The notes: generated from the sequence alone by a model not told the origin. A DNA stretch of 64,000 bases from Palsa-504 sp963795795 (GCA_963795795.1 CAWCJS010000024.1:448741-512740), one strand, 5' to 3'. Shown: positions 35,248-42,878, numbered from the stretch's first letter. Made by a program: numbers and translations.

Positions 35248-36012
35248 ATGAAGATCGCGGGAAACATCGCCCTGGTTACCGGCGGGGCGTCGGGTCTGGG
35301 ACTGGCAACGGTCAAGAGGCTGCACGCCGGGGGCGCGTCGGTGGTCATCCTGGACCTGCCTCGCTCGAACGGTTCGGCCGTGGCCAAGGAACTCGGCGAG
35401 CGCGTCGCGTTCGCGGCCGGCGACGTGACGAACCCGGACGACGTGGGGGCCGCGCTGGACGCGGCGGGCGGGCTGCCCGGCGTGCTCCGGATCCTGGTCA
35501 ACTGCGCGGGCATCGGCAACGCGCACCGGACCACGACCAAGGACGGGCCGTTCCCGCTGGACGCGTTCACCCGGGTGATCCAGGTCAACCTGATCGGGAC
35601 GTTCAACGTCATCCGGCTGGCCGCGACCCGGATGAGCGCCGTCGAGGAGGAGGACGGCGAGCGGGGCGTGATCGTCAACACCGCCTCGGTGGCGGCGTTC
35701 GACGGGCAGATCGGCCAGGCGGCCTACTCCGCCTCCAAGGGCGGCATCGTCGGCATGACCCTGCCCATCGCCCGGGACCTGGCCCGGCTGAAGATCCGGG
35801 TGATGACCATCGCGCCCGGCCTGTTCGACACCCCGCTACTTGCGGGTCTGCCCGAGGAGGCTCGCAAGTCGCTCGGGGATCAGATCCCGCACCCTTCCCG
35901 GCTCGGCCAGCCCACCGAGTACGCGGCGCTCGCGGCCCACATCGTTGAGAACCCCATGCTCAACGGGGAGACGATCCGGCTCGACGGAGCCATCCGGATG
36001 GCTCCACGCTGA
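35248..36012 (+). CDS. SDR dehydrogenase, 3-hydroxyacyl-CoA dehydrogenase (HSD10) like
   Basis: A 254-aa short-chain dehydrogenase: cofactor motif TGGASGLG, NCAG, and catalytic AAYSASKGG (YxxxK). DGAIRMAPR at the C-terminus and the overall pattern (NLIGTFNVIRLAATRM) match type II 3-hydroxyacyl-CoA dehydrogenases that act on fatty acyl-CoA or steroids. ATG 35248 has AGGAGG about 5 nt upstream. It is divergent from a CoA-transferase gene, and the last 53 nt overlap the 3' end of the convergent acyltransferase gene. Confidence 0.93.
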   Translation: MKIAGNIALVTGGASGLGLATVKRLHAGGASVVILDLPRSNGSAVAKELGERVAFAAGDVTNPDDVGAALDAAGGLPGVLRILVNCAGIGNAHRTTTKDGPFPLDAFTRVIQVNLIGTFNVIRLAATRMSAVEEEDGERGVIVNTASVAAFDGQIGQAAYSASKGGIVGMTLPIARDLARLKIRVMTIAPGLFDTPLLAGLPEEARKSLGDQIPHPSRLGQPTEYAALAAHIVENPMLNGETIRLDGAIRMAPR

Positions 36013-36733
36013 CCACGGCCGCATGGCGGCCAGCCGGCGGGGACGGGAGCTGATCGGGGTCGCCTGCGGGATCTCGATGCTGGGAAAAGAACGGGGACTT
36101 CGCGAGGGCACCTCGCCAGCTGTCCGGGTGCATGATCTGGTTCCGGCCGCGCGCTATGTGCCCGGGCGGGACGTCCTTCGTGATCAGCGCGCCGGCGCAG
36201 ACGTAGGCACCCGCTCCGATGTTCACGCCGCCCACGACCACGGCGCGCCAGCCGACGAACGCGCCGTCTCCGACCACCGGATCCGGTTCCTCGGCGGTCG
36301 GGTCGTCCCAGGGGATGGTCGGGTCAAGCTGGCGGTGGATGAGGTCCCCGAAGATCCGGCAGCGCATTCCTACCCGGCTGTTCTCGCCCACGTGGCCCTT
36401 GATCACACAATCGTCACCCACCGTCGCGCCCATGCCGATGTAGGAGCGGCTGGTGACGAGGACGCGAGACCCGATCTCGCTCCCGGGCTGGATGTTGACG
36501 AACTCCTCGATGATGGAGCCCGCGCCGATCCTCGCGCCCTGCCCGACGACGGTGTAATGACCGATTGATACCCCAGCGCCTATCGTCGTGGGACGGTCGA
36601 CTCTTACCCCGCGGCCGTCGAGGAGCCGGCGGAACGGGTTCCCGATGATCGCGGTCGGGGCTATTGATGCGTCCGGGGCTACGTGAGCGTCCGGGAACGT
36701 CGTGGCCGGATCGGAGAGGGTCACTGCTCGCAT
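35960..36733 (-). CDS. Hexapeptide-repeat (LbH) acyltransferase
   Basis: A 257-aa left-handed beta-helix protein. Hexapeptide repeats such as TTIGAGVSIGHYTVVGQGARIGAG, SRSYIGMGATVGDDCVIKGHVGENSRVG and VVVGGVNIGAGAYVCAGALITKDV mark an acetyl- or acyltransferase of the NeuD/DapD/WbbJ type. ATG 36733 overlaps the 3' end of the upstream glycosyltransferase-like gene by 13 nt, so the two are probably co-translated. The C-terminal ~45 residues lack repeats and overlap the SDR gene antisense. Substrate probably a sugar. Confidence 0.85.
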   Translation of the reverse strand: MRAVTLSDPATTFPDAHVAPDASIAPTAIIGNPFRRLLDGRGVRVDRPTTIGAGVSIGHYTVVGQGARIGAGSIIEEFVNIQPGSEIGSRVLVTSRSYIGMGATVGDDCVIKGHVGENSRVGMRCRIFGDLIHRQLDPTIPWDDPTAEEPDPVVGDGAFVGWRAVVVGGVNIGAGAYVCAGALITKDVPPGHIARGRNQIMHPDSWRGALAKSPFFSQHRDPAGDPDQLPSPPAGRHAAVVSVEPSGWLRRAGSSPR

Positions 36734-37837
36734 CCCATCTGGGCCGGGAGCCCGATGTACTTGGCCGCGTCGTGGAGGTCGCCGAGCACGGGCAGGCCAA
36801 GCAGCGTGTGCCGCCACAAGCCCACGTCGGTCCGCCAGGCATGGATAAACGAGGCACACGCGAGCGGCGAGATCGCGGTGAGCCGCTTGCGCGCGGCGGC
36901 CAGCGACATCAGCGCGCCGCCGACCACAGGTCCGCTCTGCTCCAGGAGCCGCTCGGCTACGTGGTCGATCAGTTGGAGTCGCCAGTCAAGCACGCTCCGC
37001 CAGTAGGCGTGTGTCGCGTCGCTCACGTCCGCTCCCTGGTGCAGTAGCCGGAAGAGGCCCTCGGCGATGACATCACCGAATTCTTCGGAAGCGGCACGCC
37101 GGGAGTGGGCGAACGGCCGGTATTCGAGCTGGGATCCAGGGCCGGCGATCGTGACGGAGCGGTTCCGGACCGCATCGAACAAGAATAGCCAGTCCTCGTT
37201 GTAAATCGGCGGGAACAGTGCATCACATCGTTCCACGTCAACGACCAGCGCGCTGCCGCCCGGAAATGTACCCTGCCTACCGCCTATCAGGCGATACGCG
37301 TGACAGACGACGGAGTTGTCCGGGTAATGGCCGATGCTGAAACCGGCGGCCTGGAAGTGTGAGGTCAGAGCAGCCGCCTGGGATACCGCAGCTGTGGTGA
37401 GATCCCTGATGTCATCGTCTAGGTACATGATCGTGCGCCAACCGCAGATGCGGGCAAGCAGCAGGCCGACGTTCCGCTTTCCGGCGATATCGGCATGGCA
37501 CGAGCGCTCGATCTCATTCTCTGGGTGAACGGTCGTGAGGAATGACAGCCAGTTGTCTTCGACGCATGGCGGCAGCCAGGTCACGCAGGTGTCGTCGGTG
37601 TGCGGTCCGCACTCGGCTAGGGCTTGCTGGCTTGCTCTGGCGTGCTGCACAGCACGACCAGTGAGCAACCGATATCCCTGGCGAGCAGGGCGGCCGTCCG
37701 CAGCGACTGCGGTCTGATCGTGGGGACGACGATGGCGTCCAGGGCTGCCTCGGGACCTCGGCGTCGGTCGACTGCGGCAGGAGAGCCGTATGTGACTCGA
37801 TATGAAACGAGTCACCCAGATCGGTCCCGGCAGTCAA
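36721..37837 (-). CDS. Glycosyltransferase-like protein; two frameshifts in the N-terminal part
   Basis: A continuous frame covers the C-terminal ~280 residues, including GKRNVGLLLARICGWRTIMYLDDDIRDL, in which YLDDDI resembles the DxD metal site of GT-A glycosyltransferases. Upstream, LDAIVVPTIRPQSLRTAALL (typical start of a GT-A fold) lies in a second frame, and MTAGTDLGDSFHIESHTALL in a third; one base near 37750 and one near 37620 would join them. Base composition is lower in GC than flanking DNA. It sits 21 nt after the HTH-1 regulator gene and overlaps the acyltransferase gene. Function inferred. Confidence 0.65.
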
Positions 37838-37858
37838 GGCAGGATCCCCTATATCGCT

Positions 37859-38931
37859 TCAGCGCTGGGGTCGGACCATTCGAAGAGCCGGTTCTCCTGG
37901 TATGGAGAGATCGGGCGTCAGCGGGTCCTTGTTTACCACCGGCACTCTCATCACGATGCAGTAGGTAGACCCTTCGGGAAATCGCGGGTAGAGGTAGTCC
38001 TCGTTGCGGCCCCGCATTTCCGCGTCGATGAAGCAGCGTGCCACACCGTGCACGCCCCGGGTCGTTATTCCGCCGATGATGGTGAGCGTCCGCAAAGGCG
38101 CGGCCGGGTTCTCCCCGCGGATGAAGAAGCCGACGTCCTCGACGAGCTCACCGTCGATCGAGCGTGTACCTGAATTCGCGTTCGGCGCCGTCGGGATCTC
38201 GACCACTATCGCACCGCGATCGCCCGGGTCCTCGGCCTTGATCGGCACCGGGAAAATACGGGAGAACCATGGCATCACGGTACTCCAGGCCTTTCCGCCG
38301 ATCACGACCAGATGATTCGCGACGTCTCGGTGCCTCAGATCCTCCGCGAGCATGATCCTGACTCGCGAGGTGGGGTTGTAAGCCCTGATCGCGCCGTAGA
38401 TGTCGATCAGGCTGTCCAGGTCGCCGAAGCCTGCGAAGCGTACGTAGTTCTGATGGCCGGCGGTCGGCGTGCTTAGGCCGGAGATTGGCTGGCAGCCGGT
38501 TGCAGACCAGCGTGATCCGCGAGCCGTCGGGGAAGTGCCACATCGACTCGGGCTCGGACGGGCGACGGCGCGCCCTGGTGGGACTCGGCCCGGTCCCGCA
38601 GGTCGAGAAGTTCCCGCCGGAGCACCTCCCGGCGGTCAAGCTCCTCGCGCGTCAGTTCGCTGACGCTGAGCATGTGCACCCCGCCCTCGAAGGACCGCGG
38701 CGTGCAGAACAGCAGGGCGTAGGACTCCAGCCGTGAGGCGGGCGGGAGGCGCCCGCTGGCCGGGTTCTCCCACATCGAGATGGCCGCCGGGCTGAGGGGG
38801 TCGTCCGGAGTGCCGAACGCCTGGCCGAGCTGACTTTGGGTGAGCTTGCCGAACGTACGTTCCCGCAGTTCCCGCAGGCGATTGGCGAGCCGGAACGCCT
38901 CTGGTGCAGGCTGGGGAGCAGCCATGGCCAC
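37859..38931 (-). CDS. XRE-type regulator with conserved C-terminal domain (module copy 1); two frameshifts
   Basis: The N-terminal HTH (LTQSQLGQAFG...LSPAAISMWENP) is XRE-like. A coiled stretch (LTREELDRREVLRRELLDL) follows, then a C-terminal domain shared with the second copy at 40.2-41.4 kb: MWHFPDGSRITLVCNRLP, NYVRFAGFGDLDSLIDIYG, and HLVVIGGKAWSTVMPWFSR. Three reading frames must be joined at about 38560 and 38455; no other damage is seen. A GTG at 38931 with GGAGG upstream, or the ATG at 38925, begins it. The C-terminal domain is not one I can name. It probably represses the divergent small-ORF module. Confidence 0.7.
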
Positions 38932-38992
38932 GATGCCTCCACGGGCAGAGTATTCCGCGGTCCGTGACCCGTGCGGGCCTCGTTCACAGAAC

Positions 38993-39014
38993 CGTTACAT
39001 ACACACATGTAACG
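38993..39014. promoter_or_regulatory. Inverted repeat in divergent regulator/small-ORF interval
   Basis: CGTTACAT and ATGTAACG form a perfect 8-bp inverted repeat around ACACAC. It sits in an unusually AT-rich interval of about 200 bp between the divergent HTH gene and the small-ORF pair, as expected of an operator for the adjacent regulator. Confidence 0.5.
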
Positions 39015-39064
39015 ACACTTAATTTTACGTAAATTTTGCAACTTAACGTGTTTTCACCGGAACT

Positions 39065-39082
39065 CTACATGGGATCATGTAG
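39065..39082. promoter_or_regulatory. Second inverted repeat in the same interval
   Basis: CTACATG and CATGTAG form a perfect 7-bp inverted repeat around GGAT. It shares the TACAT/ATGTA core with the repeat at 38993-39014, suggesting two sites for one DNA-binding protein, 52 nt upstream of the first small ORF. Confidence 0.5.
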
Positions 39083-39133
39083 TTAGGCAAAACAGGCGAA
39101 CCGCGTGTCGCTGGACAAGGTAGGAGAAGGCAA

Positions 39134-39241
39134 GTGACAACTGGAGTATCAACCGCCACACGAGCAAAGGGGGAAAGCGGCGGCGCTCCGGCGGTGGCGG
39201 TAAACGGACCCGCCAAGAAAAGCAAGGGGCCAGCGGTGTAG
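39134..39241 (+). CDS. 35-aa basic small protein (module copy 1)
   Basis: A GTG-initiated ORF with AGGAGAAGG upstream encodes a peptide starting VTTGVSTATRAKGESGG and ending AKKSKGPAV. It is rich in Ala, Gly, Lys and Val, has no Cys and no membrane segment. It is followed 62 nt later by the 56-aa membrane-peptide ORF. Function unknown. Exact conservation in the second copy together with its ribosome binding site argues that it is translated, though recent duplication would also explain identity. Confidence 0.5.
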   Translation: MTTGVSTATRAKGESGGAPAVAVNGPAKKSKGPAV

Positions 39242-39303
39242 CTAGCGTACCCGCGCCGCTGGTTCCCACCGGATGGCTGCAAACAGCCGGTGAGGAGTAG
39301 GAC

Positions 39304-39474
39304 ATGTTCATCGCTCAAGGTACTCACCCTGACCCTGAATCGATAAGGACGATCGTGATCCTGATCGTCATCCTGGCGGTGCTCTTCTGGAAGACGGCGG
39401 TAAAGGTCCTGATCATGGGGGCCATCTTGCTGGTCCTCGTGGGAGCGTTCGCCGCGGTCCAGGGTCTGCACTGA
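39304..39474 (+). CDS. 56-aa two-helix membrane peptide (module copy 1)
   Basis: The peptide starts MFIAQGTHPDPESIR and then has two hydrophobic segments, TIVILIVILAVLF (about 16-29) and VLIMGAILLVLVGAFAAV (about 35-52), separated by WKTAVK. GAGGAGTAGGAC provides a strong ribosome binding site before ATG. A probable inner-membrane small protein; toxin, regulator or membrane-stress peptide are all possible. It ends 10 nt before a strong hairpin at 39485-39515. Confidence 0.7.
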   Translation: MFIAQGTHPDPESIRTIVILIVILAVLFWKTAVKVLIMGAILLVLVGAFAAVQGLH

Positions 39475-39484
39475 TGGGGAGGTC

Positions 39485-39515
39485 GGTGAGCACCCGGACC
39501 AGCCGGGTGCTCACC
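39485..39515 (+). terminator. Terminator-like hairpin after the small-ORF pair
   Basis: GGTGAGCACCCGG and CCGGGTGCTCACC form a perfect 13-bp stem with a 5-nt loop (ACCAG). No U-tract follows, which is usual for actinobacterial terminators. Confidence 0.8.
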
Positions 39516-39603
39516 GCAACGTGCGGTGGTCACGTCTCCGGTGGCCTCGCGCTGGTGGCACTGGCCACGAACAAGTATGGGATTACGATGGTATCATTTT
39601 CCC

Positions 39604-39840
39604 ATGGAGGCTGTTATCGACCAGGCTGGCCGGGTCGTGGTGCCCAAGCCGATCCGAGACGCACTGGGCTTGCTCCCGGGCACCAGGGTCGACATCTCGC
39701 CGTACGGTGCCGGGGCGCAGCTCGTGCCCGCGGGCCGGACGGCACGCCTGGTCGAGGAAGATGGTGTCCTCGTCGCGGAGGGCGAGACACCGGTCGATGA
39801 CGATGTGGTCTTCGCCCTCATCGACGCGGGCCGGAAGTGA
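39604..39840 (+). CDS. AbrB/VapB-type antitoxin
   Basis: A 78-aa protein with an AbrB/SpoVT swapped-hairpin DNA-binding N-terminus, AVIDQAGRVVVPKPIRDALGL, and an acidic C-terminal tail (VFALIDAGRK) that would occupy a toxin. Its stop overlaps the PIN-toxin start (GTGA). The ATG lies in a locally AT-rich region with ATGGGA (39577-39582) and TCCCAT (39600-39605) as an inverted repeat around the promoter, a plausible autoregulatory site. Confidence 0.9.
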   Translation: MEAVIDQAGRVVVPKPIRDALGLLPGTRVDISPYGAGAQLVPAGRTARLVEEDGVLVAEGETPVDDDVVFALIDAGRK

Positions 39841-40244
39841 CGGTCGCGGTCGACACAAGCGTCGCCGTTCCGCTACTCGTCCGCTCACATCACGATCATG
39901 CCGCCGTAGTGCGCTGGTGGGGCGGACAGGACATTACGGTCAGCGGTCACGCACTCGTCGAGACCTACTCCGTTCTCACTAGGCTGCCGGGCGACGCACG
40001 GCTGGCCCCGGCCGACGCTGCCCGGCTACTGGCGGCACGCTTCCCTTCGCCGCTGGTGCTAAGCAGCTCGCGCGCCCGCAAGCTGCCAGCAACGCTAAGC
40101 CGCCTAGGCATCGCGGGCGGTGCCGTCTATGACGCACTCGTGGCCTTGGCCGCCAAGGAGCACGGGGCTTCCCTCGCGACGCGGGACGGACGGGCCCGCG
40201 GCACCTACGAGGCAGTCGGCGTGAAGGTGATCATCGTTACCTGA
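39837..40244 (+). CDS. VapC-type PIN-domain toxin
   Basis: A 135-aa PIN-domain ribonuclease. Acidic residues of the active site are visible: D6 (VAVDTSVAV), E42 (HALVETYSVLTR), D99 (AVYDALVAL) and D117 (LATRDGRA). VapC toxins cleave tRNA or rRNA and are held by the upstream antitoxin, with which it overlaps by 4 nt. The gene's 3' end overlaps that of the convergent HTH-2 gene by 8 nt. Confidence 0.92.
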   Translation: MTVAVDTSVAVPLLVRSHHDHAAVVRWWGGQDITVSGHALVETYSVLTRLPGDARLAPADAARLLAARFPSPLVLSSSRARKLPATLSRLGIAGGAVYDALVALAAKEHGASLATRDGRARGTYEAVGVKVIIVT

Positions 40245-41400
40245 GTTCCGAAACGCTTCGGGTAGATTCTGCCCAAGAGTCGCACCACTCAAAGAAGCGG
40301 TCGTCCTCCTTAGACAGGTCGGGTATACGGACATCTTGGTGCACAACTTGCACTCTCATCACGATGCAGTAGGTCGAACCGTCGGGAAACCGCTGTTTGA
40401 GATATACCTCATTGCGATCCCTCATTTCCGGATCGATGAAACACTTTGCCGCGCCGAGTACCCCCCTAGTTGTGACTCCGCCACAGATCGTAAGCGTTAG
40501 AAGCGGTTCCTCCGGGTTCTTGCCGCGGGCAAAGAAGCCAACATCCTCTACTCGGCCATCACCAACGGGCCTGGACCTGAACTCGCGCTCTCCGCCGTCG
40601 GGATCAAGAACAACAATTGCACCGCGATCGCCCGGGTCCTCGGCCTTAATTGGCACCGGGAAGATGCGGGAGAACCATGGCATCACGGTGCTCCAGGCCC
40701 GTCCGCCGATCAAAACGAGATGGCTCTTGACTTCTCGCCAGGTCAGGTCCTGCGCAGCCATGATTATGGCTTCTGAAGCAGGATTAAATTTGGTGATTTC
40801 ACCGTAGATATCGACTAGGGTATCCAAGTCGGCGAATCCGGAAAGACGCTCGTAATTTTGATGATCTGGATCAGCATAAGGCGGCCGGAGGTGGGGCGGC
40901 ATACGATAGCTAACTAGCGTGATCCGAGAATTATCGGCAAAACGCCAGATGGATGGGCGTTCGATTTCGGCCAGCTTCAATCGGAGCCGATCATTGTCCG
41001 ACCGGAGCTCATCGCTGTGGGCTTGGAGCCGATCGCTTTCAGTTTGAAACCGATTGATTTCTTGCCGTAGGTGCTCGCTCTCACCTGTTTCTGCTGGCCT
41101 GGACTCACTTGATGAGATCTTGTCCCAGGCGCGGATCCACGGCTCCATCTGATCAGCAGGGACTCCGCATGCCCGAAGGAAAGCGACCATTACCGTCTTA
41201 CGGGGAAACCGCGCGCCCCTCAGCATGTCGGATAGCGCAGTCTTCGAAAGCGGTGTCTGGGTGTGGCGGGTCTTCGCTACCAACGTCCTCAGGGACGGCT
41301 TGTCGGCTCGTACGTGCACCTGCTGTAGGAGCGCAGTCAACTCGCTACGGGTGGTCACCGAACCAGGATCGAGATCGCTCGTATACGGCGCATCTGTCAC
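40237..41400 (-). CDS. HTH regulator with conserved C-terminal domain (module copy 2)
   Basis: An intact 387-aa homologue of the broken 37859-38931 gene. The N-terminal HTH (LRTLVAKTRHTQTPLSKTALSDML...FPRKTVMVAFLRACGV) differs from copy 1. A coiled-coil (about 95-150; heptads LRQEINRF, SDRLQAHSDELRSDNDRL) and the C-terminal domain follow: IWRFADNSRITLVSYRMP, GFADLDTLVDIYGEI, HLVLIGGRAWSTVMPWFSR. LIGG might be a nucleotide-binding turn; this is inference. I start at GTG 41400 with AGGGA upstream. GC is well below the average of the window. Confidence 0.8.
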   Translation of the reverse strand: MTDAPYTSDLDPGSVTTRSELTALLQQVHVRADKPSLRTLVAKTRHTQTPLSKTALSDMLRGARFPRKTVMVAFLRACGVPADQMEPWIRAWDKISSSESRPAETGESEHLRQEINRFQTESDRLQAHSDELRSDNDRLRLKLAEIERPSIWRFADNSRITLVSYRMPPHLRPPYADPDHQNYERLSGFADLDTLVDIYGEITKFNPASEAIIMAAQDLTWREVKSHLVLIGGRAWSTVMPWFSRIFPVPIKAEDPGDRGAIVVLDPDGGEREFRSRPVGDGRVEDVGFFARGKNPEEPLLTLTICGGVTTRGVLGAAKCFIDPEMRDRNEVYLKQRFPDGSTYCIVMRVQVVHQDVRIPDLSKEDDRFFEWCDSWAESTRSVSELR

Positions 41401-41504
41401 GTCTGATCCCTGTCCGCAGGTGTCCCCTGTTGTCCCGAATCGTACAACCAGTTCGCCGTTGAGTGCTTGACCGTCCCGGGTTGATCGCTGACTGTCACCA
41501 AACA

Positions 41505-41519
41505 GGACAGATATTGTCC
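41505..41519. promoter_or_regulatory. Inverted repeat upstream of HTH-2
   Basis: GGACA-GATAT-TGTCC is a perfect 5-bp inverted repeat about 105 nt upstream of the HTH-2 start and 110 nt before the divergent 19-codon ORF. It has no sequence likeness to the TACAT repeats of copy 1, in line with the different HTH domains. Confidence 0.35.
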
Positions 41520-41615
41520 GCGCCCTACCGGACATCCGGAGTGCACGGTTCACTGAAACTGGCCCAGGTGGAGGAGGTCGAAGTCCGTACAAGGGGAACC
41601 GTCGAAGGAGTGGAG

Positions 41616-41675
41616 ATGATCAGAGCGGCAACTGGAGCATCACCGCCACGCCAGCAAGGAGGAGTGGGCAAGTGA
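41616..41675 (+). CDS. 19-aa ORF coupled to the 35-aa ORF of copy 2
   Basis: ATG with AGGAG upstream encodes MIRAATGASPPRQQGGVGK; its TGA overlaps the GTG of the 35-aa ORF. The DNA (GCAACTGGAGCATCACCGCC) resembles the beginning of the 35-aa ORF (ACAACTGGAGTATCAACCGCC), so it looks like a partial ancient duplication. Copy 1 lacks it. It may act only as a coupling leader. Confidence 0.35.
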   Translation: MIRAATGASPPRQQGGVGK

Positions 41676-41779
41676 CAACTGGAGTATCAACCGCCACACG
41701 AGCAAAGGGGGAAAGCGGCGGCGCTCCGGCGGTGGCGGTAAACGGACCCGCCAAGAAAAGCAAGGGGCCAGCGGTGTAG
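41672..41779 (+). CDS. 35-aa basic small protein (module copy 2)
   Basis: Identical in sequence to the ORF at 39134-39241. Here the ribosome binding site is AAGGAGGAG, and the start overlaps the stop of a 19-codon ORF. It stands divergent from the intact HTH-2 regulator gene. Confidence 0.5.
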   Translation: MTTGVSTATRAKGESGGAPAVAVNGPAKKSKGPAV

Positions 41780-41841
41780 CTAGCGTACCCGCGCCGCTGG
41801 TTCCCACCGGATGGCTGCAAACAGCCGGTGAGGAGTAGGAC

Positions 41842-42012
41842 ATGTTCATCGCTCAAGGTACTCACCCTGACCCTGAATCGATAAGGACGATCGTGATCCT
41901 GATCGTCATCCTGGCGGTGCTCTTCTGGAAGACGGCGGTAAAGGTCCTGATCATGGGGGCCATCTTGCTGGTCCTCGTGGGAGCGTTCGCCGCGGTCCAG
42001 GGTCTGCACTGA
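41842..42012 (+). CDS. 56-aa two-helix membrane peptide (module copy 2)
   Basis: Identical to the protein encoded at 39304-39474: a short polar N-terminus, then two predicted membrane helices separated by WKTAVK. The same ribosome binding site precedes it and the same hairpin follows. Confidence 0.7.
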   Translation: MFIAQGTHPDPESIRTIVILIVILAVLFWKTAVKVLIMGAILLVLVGAFAAVQGLH

Positions 42013-42022
42013 TGGGGAGGTC

Positions 42023-42053
42023 GGTGAGCACCCGGACCAGCCGGGTGCTCACC
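42023..42053 (+). terminator. Terminator-like hairpin, copy 2
   Basis: The same 13-bp stem and 5-nt loop as at 39485-39515. It also lies between the convergent small-ORF pair and the LmeA-like gene and may serve both. Confidence 0.8.
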
Positions 42054-42068
42054 GCAACGGGCCTATGG

Positions 42069-42872
42069 TCACGGTTCGGGGCGGTCCTTGCCGCCGCGGA
42101 TGGTGGCCAGGACGCGGTCTAGGTCGTCGCGGGTGAGGGAATGCTGCCACTCGGGGAGCGTGCCTTTGATGAGGAAGCCGCCCGGGGCGGGCTCTACTGA
42201 GGTGATCATGACGTCGTCGAGGGGCAGGGGCGGCAGGGGGACGTCGAAGGAGGGGGCCGGTACCGGCAGGCGCCAGTCGAGCAGGTAGACGGCGCGCGGC
42301 TGGATGCGGAGGGACTGGCCGCCGGCTCCTGCGGCTACCTCGAGGCGGACCCACGGCGCGCCGACCAGGCCGACCTGCGGGACGCCGGCGTGCATGGCGA
42401 GCTCGAGCCGCGGCGAGACGGTGGCCAGCCAGGCTGATGCGGCCGAGGCCGAGACGAACGCCTCGAATAGGACCGGCGCGGCGACCAGCACGGGCTTGGT
42501 GCCGGGGCGCAGGTGGACGTTCCGCGCGTGCACCTCGGCCCGCTCGAACCGGTAGCCGCCCCATGCGACGTCCCGTGCGCGCAGGTGGACCTGGCCGTAC
42601 TGGCCGATGGCCCGGGCCAGGTCGGAACCCTCGATCGAGAGGTCCTCGAGGGTCAGCGTCAGGTCGTGGCCGGCGAAGCTGAACGTCCGCTGCTTCCCGA
42701 TCAGCCAGTTCCGGGCGGCGTCGACCAGCGCCCCGAACGAGTCACCGACGAGGGCCCCGGCCTGGGGCAGGCCGAGCGAGGCGGCCGCGGCGGCCGACAG
42801 GGACACGACCTGGCCCAGGCTCCGCTTCCACTCCTCGGCCCACGAGCGGCCGAAGGGCCGCTCGTCAGGCAT
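42069..42872 (-). CDS. LmeA/DUF2993-family phospholipid-binding protein
   Basis: A 267-aa protein resembling the DUF2993/LmeA family: FSFAGHDLTLTLEDLSIEGSDLARAIGQYGQVHLRARDV, then ERAEVHARNVHLRPG, and LPLDDVMITSVEPAPGGFLIKGTLPEW. Mycobacterial LmeA is a periplasmic phospholipid-binding protein that aids lipomannan elongation. No signal peptide is clear here, although an Ala-rich hydrophobic stretch occurs near the start (SLSAAAAASLGL). It lies 6 nt after gpsA on the same strand, so co-expression is likely. Confidence 0.75.
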   Translation of the reverse strand: MPDERPFGRSWAEEWKRSLGQVVSLSAAAAASLGLPQAGALVGDSFGALVDAARNWLIGKQRTFSFAGHDLTLTLEDLSIEGSDLARAIGQYGQVHLRARDVAWGGYRFERAEVHARNVHLRPGTKPVLVAAPVLFEAFVSASAASAWLATVSPRLELAMHAGVPQVGLVGAPWVRLEVAAGAGGQSLRIQPRAVYLLDWRLPVPAPSFDVPLPPLPLDDVMITSVEPAPGGFLIKGTLPEWQHSLTRDDLDRVLATIRGGKDRPEP

Positions 42873-42878
42873 GGGCCG

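Larger units (their letters stand above)
39129..39521 (+). repeat. 393-bp direct repeat, copy 1
   Basis: This block is, by base-by-base reading, identical to 41667-42059. It contains the 35-aa and 56-aa ORFs and their terminator-like hairpin, while the flanking sequence differs on both sides. Confidence 0.95.
41667..42059 (+). repeat. 393-bp direct repeat, copy 2
   Basis: Identical to 39129-39521 in all positions compared, in the same orientation, offset by 2538 bp. Confidence 0.95.

Noticed and set aside
39129..42059. Insertion sequence or composite transposon explanation for the 393-bp direct repeats
   Set aside because: No transposase, no terminal inverted repeats at the block ends and no clear target-site duplication were seen; small-ORF duplication fits better.
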